Part shown: positions 9,150 through 16,982 of the stretch, in pieces | Numbering within the stretch: position 1 is the stretch's first letter | Layout of the letters: each line of letters starts with the position of its first letter | Origin: Peptococcaceae bacterium UBA6116 | Lineage (GTDB): Bacteria > Bacillota > Desulfitobacteriia > Desulfitobacteriales > Syntrophobotulaceae | DNA: 33,043 nucleotides | Reading direction: 5' to 3' | Assembly: GCA_002423425.1 (NCBI GenBank) | Contig: DIWC01000005.1 | Coordinates: 2,635 to 35,677, forward strand | Made by a program: the position numbers and the translations under genes | Notes under the pieces: generated by a model | Told to the model about the DNA's origin: nothing | Database searches by the model: none | What the model saw: the letters and a program-made list of their open reading frames with translations, nothing else

Positions 9150-9605
9150 ATGAGGGAATACGTTATTAAATCCGGAGATAGTTTTTTTTATCTTGCTCAG
9201 CAGAATGGGTGCTGTTGTCAGGACTTAATAGAGATAAACCAAGGAGTTGATCCTTGTAATCTTCAGATAGGACAAAAAATTAAGCTGCCTTCAGCGGAGC
9301 TTTCCAAACAGTCTCAGTCTGCAGGAGGGTGTGCGGAAATATTGGGGAAAGGTCATAGCGGCAGATGTGACGATGTTATTATGGATGTCGAAGGCGTTAA
9401 GTTCAGAGTAACCAGAGTAGGGGAAGCATCAGTTCCGCATGAGATCCATCTGATTGTTCCCCGTACAGAAATCCGTAAAGTCGAGTATCCAGGCAGCGGC
9501 GTAATCGAAACTTCTATTATGATCAGTAATATTAATATTATTAATTCGCCCAGACATAAGGGAGAAGGTTCTGTCATTATTGAGCAGAACGGCAAGCAAC
9601 ACTAA
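9150..9605 (+). CDS. LysM-domain protein of unknown function
   Basis: 151 residues. A single LysM motif occupies residues 1-48 (YVIKSGDSFFYLAQQNG, then QIGQKIKLPS), so it should bind peptidoglycan or related glycan. There is no signal peptide, and three consecutive Cys (CCC) lie inside the LysM. The remaining 100 residues are not recognised; the end is beta-rich and polar. N-terminal LysM without a signal peptide is known from spore coat and cortex proteins (SafA, YaaH types), while the position next to pilO would fit a pilus-wall adaptor. The ATG at 9150 has AAAGAGG at proper spacing; a GTG at 9141 is an alternative. Confidence 0.6.
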   Translation: MREYVIKSGDSFFYLAQQNGCCCQDLIEINQGVDPCNLQIGQKIKLPSAELSKQSQSAGGCAEILGKGHSGRCDDVIMDVEGVKFRVTRVGEASVPHEIHLIVPRTEIRKVEYPGSGVIETSIMISNINIINSPRHKGEGSVIIEQNGKQH

Positions 9606-9729
9606 TTTTAGTAATAATTACGGTAATAATCCTAATACCAATAACTAAAACTTTGCAAGATAATATTCTCATATGATAGGATAGTATAAATTGATAAAAT
9701 GTTAAGGCAAATAATTTAAGGAGAAAAAT

Positions 9730-10200
9730 ATGAGGAATATTTATGTATTTCATGGTGTAAATCTGCATCTCCTGGGAGTACGGGAACCTGATATTTATGG
9801 AAATAAGAGCTTGGACGAGCTTAATGCCAAAATGGTGGCTATGGGAGCCGATAATGGCTTAGAAATCGAATGCCGCCAAACGAATCATGAGGGTGAGATG
9901 ATAGACTGGATCACTCAACTCAAACCTACGGATTTTTTAATTCTTAACGCAGGGGCCTGGACTCATTCCAGTTATGCTCTCTACGATGCTATTAAGGGAG
10001 TTAACGTTCCAACTGTGGAAGTGCATATCTCAAATATTTATGCCAGAGAGGGGTTCAGGTCACATTCCCTCATTGCCGGTGCTTGTCTTGGGCAAATCAG
10101 TGGACTTGGTACGGACAGTTATCTTTTGGCTCTTGCTTATGCGCTCGAATATCAAAAATATCGTGATAATAAAGGGGTTGAAAGTCCTGAGGGTAGATAA
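9730..10200 (+). CDS. aroQ: 3-dehydroquinate dehydratase, type II
   Basis: 156 residues, close to the 145-150 typical of AroQ. It catalyses 3-dehydroquinate to 3-dehydroshikimate in the shikimate pathway in the cytoplasm as a dodecamer. Family landmarks: REPDIYG with Arg18 and catalytic Tyr23, TNHEGEMIDW, ILNAGAWTHSS with Asn73, EVHISN with catalytic His99, and AREGFRSHS. The usual GPNLNLLG at the N-terminus reads GVNLHLLG. AAGGAGA precedes the ATG. Its end overlaps the next gene. Confidence 0.9.
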   Translation: MRNIYVFHGVNLHLLGVREPDIYGNKSLDELNAKMVAMGADNGLEIECRQTNHEGEMIDWITQLKPTDFLILNAGAWTHSSYALYDAIKGVNVPTVEVHISNIYAREGFRSHSLIAGACLGQISGLGTDSYLLALAYALEYQKYRDNKGVESPEGR

Positions 10201-11245
10201 GCTTAGACAAAAATTGATTGAGAATAGTCTTGATGCCTTGATAATAACTTCTTCTTCCAATATTTACTACCTTAGTGGCTTTTCCGGCACCAATGCGGTT
10301 TTGTTTATTACTCTGAAACATAAAATTTTGCTGACTGATTTTAGATATTTAGAGCAGGCTGGTAAAGAAGCGGCAGGGTTTGATATTATAAGAGCCGATA
10401 GGGATCTTATGGCCGCTGTTTTCCGGCAGGCAGAAGGAATAACAAAAATCGGAATTGAAGAAGAATCGATATCTTGGGCAGAATACCAGCAAATGGCTAA
10501 ACTTTTTGCCGGTTGCAGCTTGATTGAGGCTTCTCATATCCTGCGGGAAATGAGGCAAGTCAAAGACCAAGAAGAAATTGATATTCTTCGTCAGGCCATA
10601 AGGATTACGGATGAGGCTTTCAGACTAATCCTGGATAAAATTAAACCCGGAGTAGAGGAAGAAGAAATCAGCCTTGATTTGGAATATTCTTTAAGAAAAA
10701 TGGGTGCCAGCGGCAGATCATTCGATTATATTGTGGCCTCGGGTTCCCGTTCTGCTTTACCCCATGGAGTGGCTTCAGCTAAAAAAATTGAAAAAAGAGA
10801 ACTCCTTACTCTGGATTTTGGGGCAAAATATCAATGGTATTGTTCGGATTTTACCAGGACGGTTTTTGTTGGCCGGCCTGAGGCAAAACATCGCGAGATT
10901 TATGATCTTGTCCTGGAAGCTCAATTGGCTGCAATTGATATAATTAAGCCAGGTTTGACCGGTAAGGAAGTGGATGCGGTGGCAAGAAATATCATTAGTC
11001 AGGCAGGATATGCTGAGTATTTCGGACATGGATTGGGACACTCCGTAGGCTTAGAAATTCATGAGACTCCTTCTTTTAATACCAGAGAAGAGATGATCCT
11101 GGAGCCAGGAATGGTCATCACGGTGGAACCAGGGGTTTATTTGCCCGGTTGGGGCGGGGTAAGAATTGAGGATGTAGTATTAGTGACAAATTATGGTGTT
11201 GAAGTCTTGACACAAGCTCCAAAGCAGTTCATTATATTAGATTAG
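10178..11245 (+). CDS. pepP: Xaa-Pro aminopeptidase (M24 family metallopeptidase)
   Basis: About 355 residues. The N-terminal creatinase-like domain begins KLRQKLIENSLDALIITSSSN. The C-terminal pita-bread metallopeptidase domain carries the five metal ligands: two Asp in LDFGAKYQWYCSDFTRT, His in GHGLGHSVGLEIHE, Glu in ITVEPGVY and Glu in VRIEDVVLV. It removes N-terminal residues that precede proline. The gene lies between aroQ and efp, a common order in clostridia. The start is taken as the TTG at 10178, overlapping the aroQ end by 23 bases; open frame further upstream is an aroQ shadow. No ATG is available in the right place. Confidence 0.88.
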   Translation: MKVLRVDKLRQKLIENSLDALIITSSSNIYYLSGFSGTNAVLFITLKHKILLTDFRYLEQAGKEAAGFDIIRADRDLMAAVFRQAEGITKIGIEEESISWAEYQQMAKLFAGCSLIEASHILREMRQVKDQEEIDILRQAIRITDEAFRLILDKIKPGVEEEEISLDLEYSLRKMGASGRSFDYIVASGSRSALPHGVASAKKIEKRELLTLDFGAKYQWYCSDFTRTVFVGRPEAKHREIYDLVLEAQLAAIDIIKPGLTGKEVDAVARNIISQAGYAEYFGHGLGHSVGLEIHETPSFNTREEMILEPGMVITVEPGVYLPGWGGVRIEDVVLVTNYGVEVLTQAPKQFIILD

Positions 11246-11312
11246 AGATAAACAACGATAAAAATAAATAACTTTAAAAAATTACTAATTATTAAAACAG
11301 GGGGATCAGAAA

Positions 11313-11870
11313 ATGATTTCTTCAAACGATTTTAAAACCGGAGTAACTATTGAACTTGAAGGCGATATATTTCAGATAGTCGATTTTCAGCATGTTAAAC
11401 CGGGTAAAGGGGCAGCTTTTGTTCGGGCTAAAATGAAAAATGTCAAGACCGGTGCCGTTGTGGAAAAAAAATTCAACGCAGGCGAGAAACTTGCCAGAGC
11501 CCGCCTCGATCGCAGGGAGATGCAGTTCCTTTATAAAGAAGGCGACCAGTTTGTAGTCATGGATAACGAAAGTTTTGAGCAAATTACGCTGACTGATACC
11601 CAAATAGGCGATGAGGTCAAATGGCTTAAAGAGAATATGAATCTCGGTATTCTGCTTTATAATGAAGCGGTTATCGGAGTTGACCTGCCAAATACCGTAG
11701 AATTAAAGGTTATTGAGTCTGAGCCTGGAGTTAAAGGTGATACGTCAACAGGGGGATCTAAAGCGGCTATTGTCGAGACCGGGGCTTCGGTTCAAGTGCC
11801 GTTCTTTGTTAATATAGGGGACGTGCTTATCATCGATACCAGAACGGGAGCTTATGTTTCGAGAGCTTAG
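11313..11870 (+). CDS. efp: Translation elongation factor P
   Basis: 185 residues, exactly the family length. The three beta-barrel domains are recognisable: KOW-like N-terminus MISSNDFKTGVTIELEGDIF, the middle domain with QFLYKEGDQFVVMD, and the C-terminal GDVLIIDTRTGAYVSRA signature. EF-P relieves ribosome stalling at polyproline. The tip loop reads VKPGKGAAF with Lys32 at the position that is modified in many EF-Ps; the modifying enzyme is not in this window. The RBS is AGGGGGAT, and a perfect hairpin follows the gene. Confidence 0.96.
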   Translation: MISSNDFKTGVTIELEGDIFQIVDFQHVKPGKGAAFVRAKMKNVKTGAVVEKKFNAGEKLARARLDRREMQFLYKEGDQFVVMDNESFEQITLTDTQIGDEVKWLKENMNLGILLYNEAVIGVDLPNTVELKVIESEPGVKGDTSTGGSKAAIVETGASVQVPFFVNIGDVLIIDTRTGAYVSRA

Positions 11871-11922
11871 ATTTTTCCGAAGAAATAATGAAAATTAAGT
11901 AGAACATAAATTGAAAATTAGA

Positions 11923-11950
11923 AAAGCTTGGCACTGGCCAAGCTTTCTTA
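11923..11950 (+). terminator. Hairpin terminator after efp
   Basis: A perfect 10-bp stem (11923-11932 with 11937-11946) has a 4-base loop. The tail is short (CTTA), so termination may be partial. It ends the aroQ-pepP-efp unit. Confidence 0.65.
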
Positions 11951-11988
11951 GTCTATACATATTGGATATTTAGAACAAAATAAATGAA

Positions 11989-11997
11989 TGGTATAAT
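11989..11997 (+). promoter_or_regulatory. Extended -10 promoter for tusA-like/selD genes
   Basis: TGGTATAAT is a perfect extended -10 element located just after the efp terminator and about 32 bases before the TTG start of the next gene. No good -35 is visible at 17 bp, as is often the case for extended -10 promoters. Confidence 0.5.
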
Positions 11998-12028
11998 GGA
12001 TATGCGATTTTCAAAGGAGGGGCTAAGC

Positions 12029-12244
12029 TTGACTTACCCAGAAATTGATGCCAGGGGCAAATCCTGCCCGGAACCGGTGATTTTAACCAAGAAGGCTATA
12101 ATAAAGAATCCTGATGGTGTGATTGTGCTCGTAGATAATACGACAGCCCGGGACAATATCGGAAGGTTTGCTAAAAATTCCGGGTATAAGGTTGAAACAG
12201 AAGAGGATGGAACGGATTACCGGATGACACTGAGAAAGGGGTGA
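12029..12244 (+). CDS. TusA/SirA/YedF-like sulfur-carrier protein
   Basis: 71 residues. The family signature DARGKSCPEPVILTKKAI holds the active-site Cys of the CPxP motif, and the beta-alpha-beta-alpha-beta fold is evident. Family members carry sulfur (TusA), or in many selenium-using bacteria a YedF form sits beside selD. Here the neighbour is selD, 5 bases downstream, so a role in selenium or sulfur delivery to selenophosphate synthesis is likely but inferred. The start is the TTG at 12029, 6 bases after AGGAGGGG; earlier in-frame ATGs (11984) would place this strong ribosome site inside the gene. YedF proteins often have a second domain that is absent here. Confidence 0.82.
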   Translation: MTYPEIDARGKSCPEPVILTKKAIIKNPDGVIVLVDNTTARDNIGRFAKNSGYKVETEEDGTDYRMTLRKG

Positions 12245-12249
12245 TAAGC

Positions 12250-13293
12250 GTGAAAACGGAAAAGGTCAGATTGACTCAAATGACGTCAAGCTCAGGTTGA
12301 GCTGCCAAGCTGAGCCCACAGGCTCTGGCACAGGTTCTGTGCCGTTTACCAAAATTTGAGAATGAAAATTTGCTTGTAAGTTTGGATACCTGTGATGATG
12401 CGGCCGTATACAAAATTAACGAAGAACAGGCCGTTATCCTGACGCTCGATTTTTTCACCCCTGTTGTCGACGATCCTTTTACCTTTGGACAAATTGCGGC
12501 AGCCAATGCTTTGAGCGATGTCTATTCGATGGGAGGAACGCCGCTGACAGCTCTTAACATTGCCTGCTTTCCGGGATGTCTGTCTGGCGAAATCCTTGGT
12601 GAGATATTAAGAGGCGGGGCTGATAAGGTCAGGGAAGCCGGCGCTCTTGTAGTTGGCGGCCATACGGTCGAAGACAATGAACCAAAATATGGTTTATCCG
12701 TCATGGGTCTGGTCCATCCGAAGCAAATTGTTACCAATGCCGGCTCCCGGGCCGGGGATTTGCTGGTGCTGACTAAGCCCTTAGGAATTGGAATTCTCAA
12801 TACCGCCATTAAGGGAGATCTGGTTGATGAAGCAACCTATCGTAAAAATGTCGGGGTCATGTCCTACCTTAACAAGGACGCCGGCTTAGCAATGTTAAAA
12901 TCAGGAGCTTCTGCTTGCACCGATATAACCGGTTTCGGTTTTCTCGGTCATGCAGCGGAAATGGCTGAAGCCAGCGGAGTGACGTTGGAGATCTCGACGG
13001 AAAGTTTGCCGGTTATGGAGGAAAGTTTGGAGTTTGCCAGGATGGGCATAATCCCCAAAGGTGCCTACCGCAACAGGGAATTCCTTAAGGAAAAGGTGCA
13101 TATCAGGGATAATATTACCCAAGAGATGGAGGATATCCTCTACGATCCCCAGACTTCGGGCGGATTGCTCATAGCCCTGCCTGAGGCTAAGGCAGAGGTG
13201 CTGCTGGAGGAATTAAAAAAGATAAACCGTACTGCCTTTGCTATTGTTGGAAGGGCTAAGGCCAGGACAAAATATCTGCTTGAAGTAAAATGA
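12250..13293 (+). CDS. selD: Selenophosphate synthetase SelD, selenocysteine-containing (UGA at codon 17)
   Basis: Read from the GTG at 12250, the frame has a TGA at 12298-12300 (codon 17) and then stays open to 13293, giving 347 residues with selenocysteine, the normal SelD length. The residues around it, SSG-U-AAKLSPQAL, match the SelD active-site loop, which has Cys or Sec at this position followed by the conserved Lys. ATP-binding features follow (DDAAVY, DFFTPVVDDPFTFGQIAAANALSDVYSMGG, GGHTVEDNEPKYG, DPQTSGG). It makes selenophosphate from selenide and ATP for tRNA-Sec. A SECIS-like hairpin starts 3 bases after the UGA. Needing Sec to make its own enzyme implies a complete Sec pathway (selA, selB, selC) elsewhere. 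Conventional gene finding would start it at about 12370. Confidence 0.93.
12303..12330 (+). promoter_or_regulatory. SECIS-like hairpin for UGA recoding in selD
   Basis: The lower stem is 12303-12307 with 12326-12330 (TGCCA/TGGCA). An unpaired AGCT lies on the 5' side, then the upper stem 12312-12316 with 12321-12325 (GAGCC/GGCTC) and a CACA loop. The loop is 17-20 bases after the UGA, within the range described for bacterial SECIS elements that recruit SelB. It lies within the coding sequence. Confidence 0.65.
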
Positions 13294-13296
13294 TTC

Positions 13297-13329
13297 AAGA
13301 CGTCTCAATTGAGGCGTCTTTCCTTTTTC
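13297..13329 (+). terminator. Intrinsic terminator after selD
   Basis: A 10-bp stem with one G-T pair (arms near 13297-13306 and 13311-13320), loop AATT, followed by TCCTTTTTC. It starts 3 bases after the selD stop. Confidence 0.85.
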
Positions 13330-13333
13330 TAGG

Positions 13334-13410
13334 TAGTATAGAATTGCACAGATATGTCACTCGCCCGTTATCACTTGACGCTCGCTATATATCTGTGCAA
13401 TTCTATACTA
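13334..13410. repeat. Perfect 22-bp inverted repeat with 33-base spacer
   Basis: Bases 13334-13355 are the exact reverse complement of 13389-13410. The 33-base centre is richer in GC than the arms. No reading frame is present. It lies between two terminator-like hairpins in the selD-spoIIIAA gap. It has no T tail, so it is not an ordinary terminator. The size fits a small palindromic or MITE-like repeat or a structured RNA; copies elsewhere in the genome would decide. Confidence 0.85.
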
Positions 13411-13443
13411 TTTAAAGAAATCAGGAAATCTTAACAAGGCAGG

Positions 13444-13482
13444 GGCGTAACAAAACTAATGTTTCGTTACGCCTTTGTTTTT
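13444..13482 (+). terminator. Second intrinsic terminator in the selD-spoIIIA gap
   Basis: A 13-bp stem with one mismatch (13444-13456 with 13461-13473), loop TAAT, then TTTGTTTTTA. No gene ends just before it, so it either backs up the selD terminator or ends a short untranslated transcript covering the inverted repeat. Confidence 0.7.
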
Positions 13483-13514
13483 ATAAAAAAATATTCTAAA
13501 TATTATTTTAAGGA

Positions 13515-13522
13515 CATACCTT
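13515..13522 (+). promoter_or_regulatory. Possible sigma-E-like -10 element for spoIIIA operon
   Basis: CATACCTT resembles the sigma-E -10 consensus (CATACAnT), and spoIIIA operons are sigma-E controlled in the mother cell. The upstream AATATT is closer than the usual spacing, so this is only a suggestion. Confidence 0.25.
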
Positions 13523-13544
13523 CTAGTACAGAGGAGGTTGGAAA

Positions 13545-14603
13545 ATGATAGAAAAAGGCCTCTCGTTACTAAGTATAAAAAAAGAGAATTTACCTTGCAT
13601 TGTGGCTGTAGCAGTAGAGGAAGAGATTATGCGCTGGGTCAGCGATCAGCCTGGAAGAATACTGAGAGAGGCAATCGGGGTTTTAGCTAAGAAGGAGACA
13701 ATTGAGGAAATTCGGCTAAGGGTGAATCAACCGTTAGCTATTCGGACAGATAAAAAGGACTATTTTTTGACTTCTGCAGGTCAAGAGGGTTCCAAAGGAA
13801 ATCCTTACAATATTACCAAAGAAGATCTGCTGAAGACCTTGGAAAAAATGACTTATAGTTCGATCTATGCAGCGGAAGAAGAATTAAGACAGGGGTTTCT
13901 GACCTTACCCGGTGGCCACCGGGTAGGCATTAGCGGGGAAACGGTGGTCGAGAACGGAAAGATCAGGACGCTTAGGAATATTTCAGCTCTGAATATTCGT
14001 TTAGCAAGACAGCCTGCCATGGATATGACAGATCTTCTATTTTTACTTTTAAATAAAAATAAATTATTTTGTCATACCCTCCTGGTGTCTCCTCCTAGAG
14101 CCGGAAAAACAACGATCTTAAGACAACTGGTCAGGCATTTAAGCAATGGAATTCCGAGAATTGGACTTGAAGGGCAGACAGTTGGGGTAGTTGATGAAAG
14201 AAGTGAAATTGCCGGAATGTGGCAAGGCATCCCGGCCTTTGACTTAGGCAGCCGGACCGATGTTCTTGACCGCTGCCCAAAAGCCTTAGGTATTAACATG
14301 CTGATCAGATCTATGGCACCAAGCGTGGTAGCTGTTGATGAGCTTGGGGGAATAGAGGATGTAGCCGCACTAAAAGAAGCAATTCGTTGTGGTGTGAAAT
14401 TATTGGCAACAGCTCACGCCGATTCCCTGGAGGAACTGCGGAAAAGGGAATACATCAAAGAACTTCTCAGCTCCGGTGCCTTTGAACGAATTGTTATTAT
14501 AAGCAGAGCAAGAGGACCGGGAACAATTGAAGGGGTTTATGACTCGCGACTAGGCGTCAATCTTATACCTAGTCAAAAAGTTCAGTTTTACGCAGAAAGA
14601 TAG
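13545..14603 (+). CDS. spoIIIAA: Stage III sporulation protein AA (ATPase)
   Basis: 352 residues, slightly longer than the usual 310-340. A secretion-ATPase-like (PilT/GspE-related) core contains the Walker A PPRAGKTTILRQL near residue 184 and Walker-B-like VVAVDELGGIEDV, followed by ATAHADSLEEL. Upstream, the conserved GGHRVGISGETV is present. SpoIIIAA is the mother-cell ATPase of the SpoIIIA-SpoIIQ channel linking mother cell and forespore during engulfment. GAGGAGG lies 8 bases before the ATG, which fixes the start. It begins an eight-gene operon. Confidence 0.95.
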   Translation: MIEKGLSLLSIKKENLPCIVAVAVEEEIMRWVSDQPGRILREAIGVLAKKETIEEIRLRVNQPLAIRTDKKDYFLTSAGQEGSKGNPYNITKEDLLKTLEKMTYSSIYAAEEELRQGFLTLPGGHRVGISGETVVENGKIRTLRNISALNIRLARQPAMDMTDLLFLLLNKNKLFCHTLLVSPPRAGKTTILRQLVRHLSNGIPRIGLEGQTVGVVDERSEIAGMWQGIPAFDLGSRTDVLDRCPKALGINMLIRSMAPSVVAVDELGGIEDVAALKEAIRCGVKLLATAHADSLEELRKREYIKELLSSGAFERIVIISRARGPGTIEGVYDSRLGVNLIPSQKVQFYAER

Positions 14604-14627
14604 TTCATGCAGCTGGGAGGAAGGATT

Positions 14628-15137
14628 ATGCTGGTAATTGGATACCTGGTGTTGATTATCGGATTTGGCTGTCTTGGCTTGTTAAAAGCAGGGCAGATAA
14701 AAAAAAGGCCGCGGGAAATTAGAGAGATGATCAATGCTTTAGCCTTACTGGATACTGAGATCTACTGGGGAGCAACACCTTTACCGGCTGCGTTTGCTGT
14801 AATTAAAGATAGAACAGATTCGCCCTGGAAAGAGTTTTTTGGCAACCTGGAAGAAGAAATAAATCAAGGAGAAAATGCTTTACAGGCTTGGGAAACGTGT
14901 ATCATGCGACTACGTAAAAAAGCCTGCCTTATTGAAGAAGACTGGAGAATAATTAAAGGTATTGGTAAATCACTAGGACGCTCGGATCGTAATGAGCAGC
15001 ACAAACATCTGGAATTGGCGCAAAAACATTTGGCGGCACTCTATGAGAAAACGAAGAATCAAGCCGATCTTAAAGCAAAAATGTGGTCATATCTCGGATT
15101 TTTAGGCGGAATGGCTGTCGTCATTTTTATGATATAA
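14628..15137 (+). CDS. spoIIIAB: Stage III sporulation protein AB
   Basis: 169 residues. One N-terminal membrane helix (LVIGYLVLIIGFGCLGLL), then a helical domain with the family segment REIREMINALALLDTEIYWGATPLP, and a C-terminal membrane helix. The fold is related to T2SSF/PilC-like platform proteins. The start is the ATG at 14628, 7 bases after GGGAGG; an in-frame ATG at 14607 has no ribosome site. Second gene of the spoIIIA operon. Confidence 0.92.
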   Translation: MLVIGYLVLIIGFGCLGLLKAGQIKKRPREIREMINALALLDTEIYWGATPLPAAFAVIKDRTDSPWKEFFGNLEEEINQGENALQAWETCIMRLRKKACLIEEDWRIIKGIGKSLGRSDRNEQHKHLELAQKHLAALYEKTKNQADLKAKMWSYLGFLGGMAVVIFMI

Positions 15138-15156
15138 GAAAGGCAGGTAGGAACAG

Positions 15157-15354
15157 ATGAGTATTGATCTAATATTAAAAGTTGCAGGAATTGGTATATT
15201 GGTCGGTATCCTGGCCATGGTCTTAAGTGAGGCTGGTAAAAAAGAGCAGGCTCAGATGGTAACGATTATCGGCGTAGTGGTAGTTCTCTATATTGTCGTT
15301 CAGAGCATGGCTGATTTATTTGGACTGATTAAGAGTGTGTTTAAACTGTACTAG
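15157..15354 (+). CDS. spoIIIAC: Stage III sporulation protein AC
   Basis: 65 residues with two membrane helices, the typical size and sequence (IDLILKVAGIGILVG, then LSEAGKKEQAQMVTIIGVV). It is an integral membrane part of the SpoIIIA channel complex. It sits 19 bases after spoIIIAB. Confidence 0.94.
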   Translation: MSIDLILKVAGIGILVGILAMVLSEAGKKEQAQMVTIIGVVVVLYIVVQSMADLFGLIKSVFKLY

Positions 15355-15366
15355 GAGGCCGAAACC

Positions 15367-15753
15367 GTGGAAATTGTGCAAATTGTAGGATTTGCAATTA
15401 TTGTCACCGTCATCGGGACAGTCCTGAAGCAGATAAAGCCGGAAATCGCAATACAGTTAAGCATACTGGCAGGAGTAACTATTTTCCTGCTGGTAATGGA
15501 TAAAATCAGGCTTATTATTGATTTGCTGCAGAAATTAGCCGAGCAAGCGAATGTAAGCTCCTATTACCTTTTTATTGTGTTGAAAATTGTCGGGGTAGCC
15601 TACTTGGCAGAGTTAGGCTGCCAGATTTGCCGGGATGCCGGAGAGAACGCTTTAGCAACTAAAGTGGAAATAGCTGCCAAAATATTTGTTGTTGTCCTGG
15701 CGATTCCAATTATTGTAGCGATTACGGAGTCGATGATGAAGCTGCTGGCATAA
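15367..15753 (+). CDS. spoIIIAD: Stage III sporulation protein AD
   Basis: 128 residues with four hydrophobic segments; the middle part (LIIDLLQKLAEQANVSSYYLFIVLKIVGVAYLAELG) is family-like, as is the segment CRDAGENALATKVEIAAKI. It starts at GTG 15367, 8 bases after AGGAGG. It is homologous in its C-terminal half to SpoIIIAC and belongs to the same membrane complex. Confidence 0.93.
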   Translation: MEIVQIVGFAIIVTVIGTVLKQIKPEIAIQLSILAGVTIFLLVMDKIRLIIDLLQKLAEQANVSSYYLFIVLKIVGVAYLAELGCQICRDAGENALATKVEIAAKIFVVVLAIPIIVAITESMMKLLA

Positions 15754-15770
15754 GTGAGGAGAGATGGAAT

Positions 15771-16955
15771 TTGAAAAGAAAGGTTTTACTATGTGTAGCA
15801 TTAGTAGTTTTAGCTGCCTTATTGGTCCCAATCCCGAGCCATGCGGAAGGAACTGGGAAAGAGTCGGCAGAATCTCCTGAACTTGTTGATATATCTCAAC
15901 AAATAGATCTTTCCAAAGTAAAAGGTATGCTTGATCAGCTCGATAAGGATGTCAAGGAATCCCTGCCGGAGTTTTCACTTTCCAAGACCTTTGAGGACTT
16001 AAAAAGCGGCAAATTTACGCTTAGTCCCAAGGAATTTAGCCAAAACATCTTAAAAGCAATGCTCAAAGAGATAGTAACCAATGCGCCGCTAATTGCCAAA
16101 CTTTTAATTCTTGCTGTTCTCTGTGCAGTAATCAACCAGCTTCAATTGGCTTTCAGCGGAAGTGTTGCGAAGACCGCTCAGATGCTTGTCTATCTAGTCT
16201 TGCTGGGTATAGCAATTACCTCCTTTAAAATTGCCTTGGATGTAGGAAGTAAAGCAATAGATAATATGGTTTCTTTTATGCAGGCGACGCTGCCAGTAAT
16301 GTACGCAATCTTATTGGCAATGGGAAACTTAACAAGTGCTGCTTTGTTTAAGCCCATCGTATTAGGAAGTTTGGTATTCCTTGCTTCCGTGGTAAAAAGT
16401 GTAGTTTTGCCTTTGTTCTTCTTTGGTATCGTCTTAAGGCTATTTAATAGTATTTCCGAGCAGTTCAGGCTCAGTAAATTAGCTTCCCTTTTAGAGTTTG
16501 TGGGAAAATTCAGTATTGGAGCAGTTATGACCATCTTTATTGGCATCATGTCCGTTGAAGGAGTAACCGGCGGGGTTGCAGACGGAGTAGCCTTGAGAAC
16601 GGTGAAATATTCTGCCGATCTGATACCTGTTGTTGGAAAGTTTTTTAAAGATGCTGTTGAATTGGTAGCAAGTTCCGGACTGCTCCTCAAGAACGCACTG
16701 GGCCTTGTATCCCTGCTGGCCATTGTAATAATCACGCTTGCTCCGGTTATCAAAATTATAGCCATGATGTTTACCTTCAAAATATCGGCTGCGCTGGTAG
16801 AGCCCTTGGGCGAAAAGAAGCTGGCAGATTGTCTGCAGGATATGTCCAAAGGACTTCTTTACATCTTTACCGCCGTTGCTGCGGTTGCAATTATGTTTTT
16901 CATGGCTATAACTATTGTTATTGGAGCCGGGAACCTAGCAGTCATGCTTCATTGA
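15771..16955 (+). CDS. spoIIIAE: Stage III sporulation protein AE
   Basis: 394 residues. A cleavable signal peptide (KRKVLLCVALVVLAALLVPIPSHA) is followed by an extracytoplasmic segment of about 80 residues and then about eight membrane helices. This is the normal SpoIIIAE plan, a large polytopic part of the channel. The start is a TTG at 15771 with GAGGAGA 9 bases upstream. Confidence 0.94.
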   Translation: MKRKVLLCVALVVLAALLVPIPSHAEGTGKESAESPELVDISQQIDLSKVKGMLDQLDKDVKESLPEFSLSKTFEDLKSGKFTLSPKEFSQNILKAMLKEIVTNAPLIAKLLILAVLCAVINQLQLAFSGSVAKTAQMLVYLVLLGIAITSFKIALDVGSKAIDNMVSFMQATLPVMYAILLAMGNLTSAALFKPIVLGSLVFLASVVKSVVLPLFFFGIVLRLFNSISEQFRLSKLASLLEFVGKFSIGAVMTIFIGIMSVEGVTGGVADGVALRTVKYSADLIPVVGKFFKDAVELVASSGLLLKNALGLVSLLAIVIITLAPVIKIIAMMFTFKISAALVEPLGEKKLADCLQDMSKGLLYIFTAVAAVAIMFFMAITIVIGAGNLAVMLH

Positions 16956-16982
16956 GATAAGCAAATCCCGAGGTGTTGGAAC

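Noticed and set aside
9601..9660. AT-rich repeats after the LysM gene (two GTAATAAT copies, 7-bp TTTTAGT/ACTAAAA arms)
   Set aside because: The pairing does not extend inward and the copies are too short to call a terminator or repeat.
10097..10177. Longer start for pepP (open frame back to 9974)
   Set aside because: The extension is an out-of-frame reading of aroQ and precedes the family's normal N-terminus.
12298..12300. In-frame TGA near the selD start taken as a pseudogene or a later start at 12370
   Set aside because: It is at the known Cys/Sec site of SelD, has a SECIS-like hairpin, and the sequence on both sides matches SelD.
16190..16849. 219-codon open frame on the - strand inside spoIIIAE
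   Set aside because: It is a shadow of a strong membrane-protein gene, with no ribosome site and no recognisable family.
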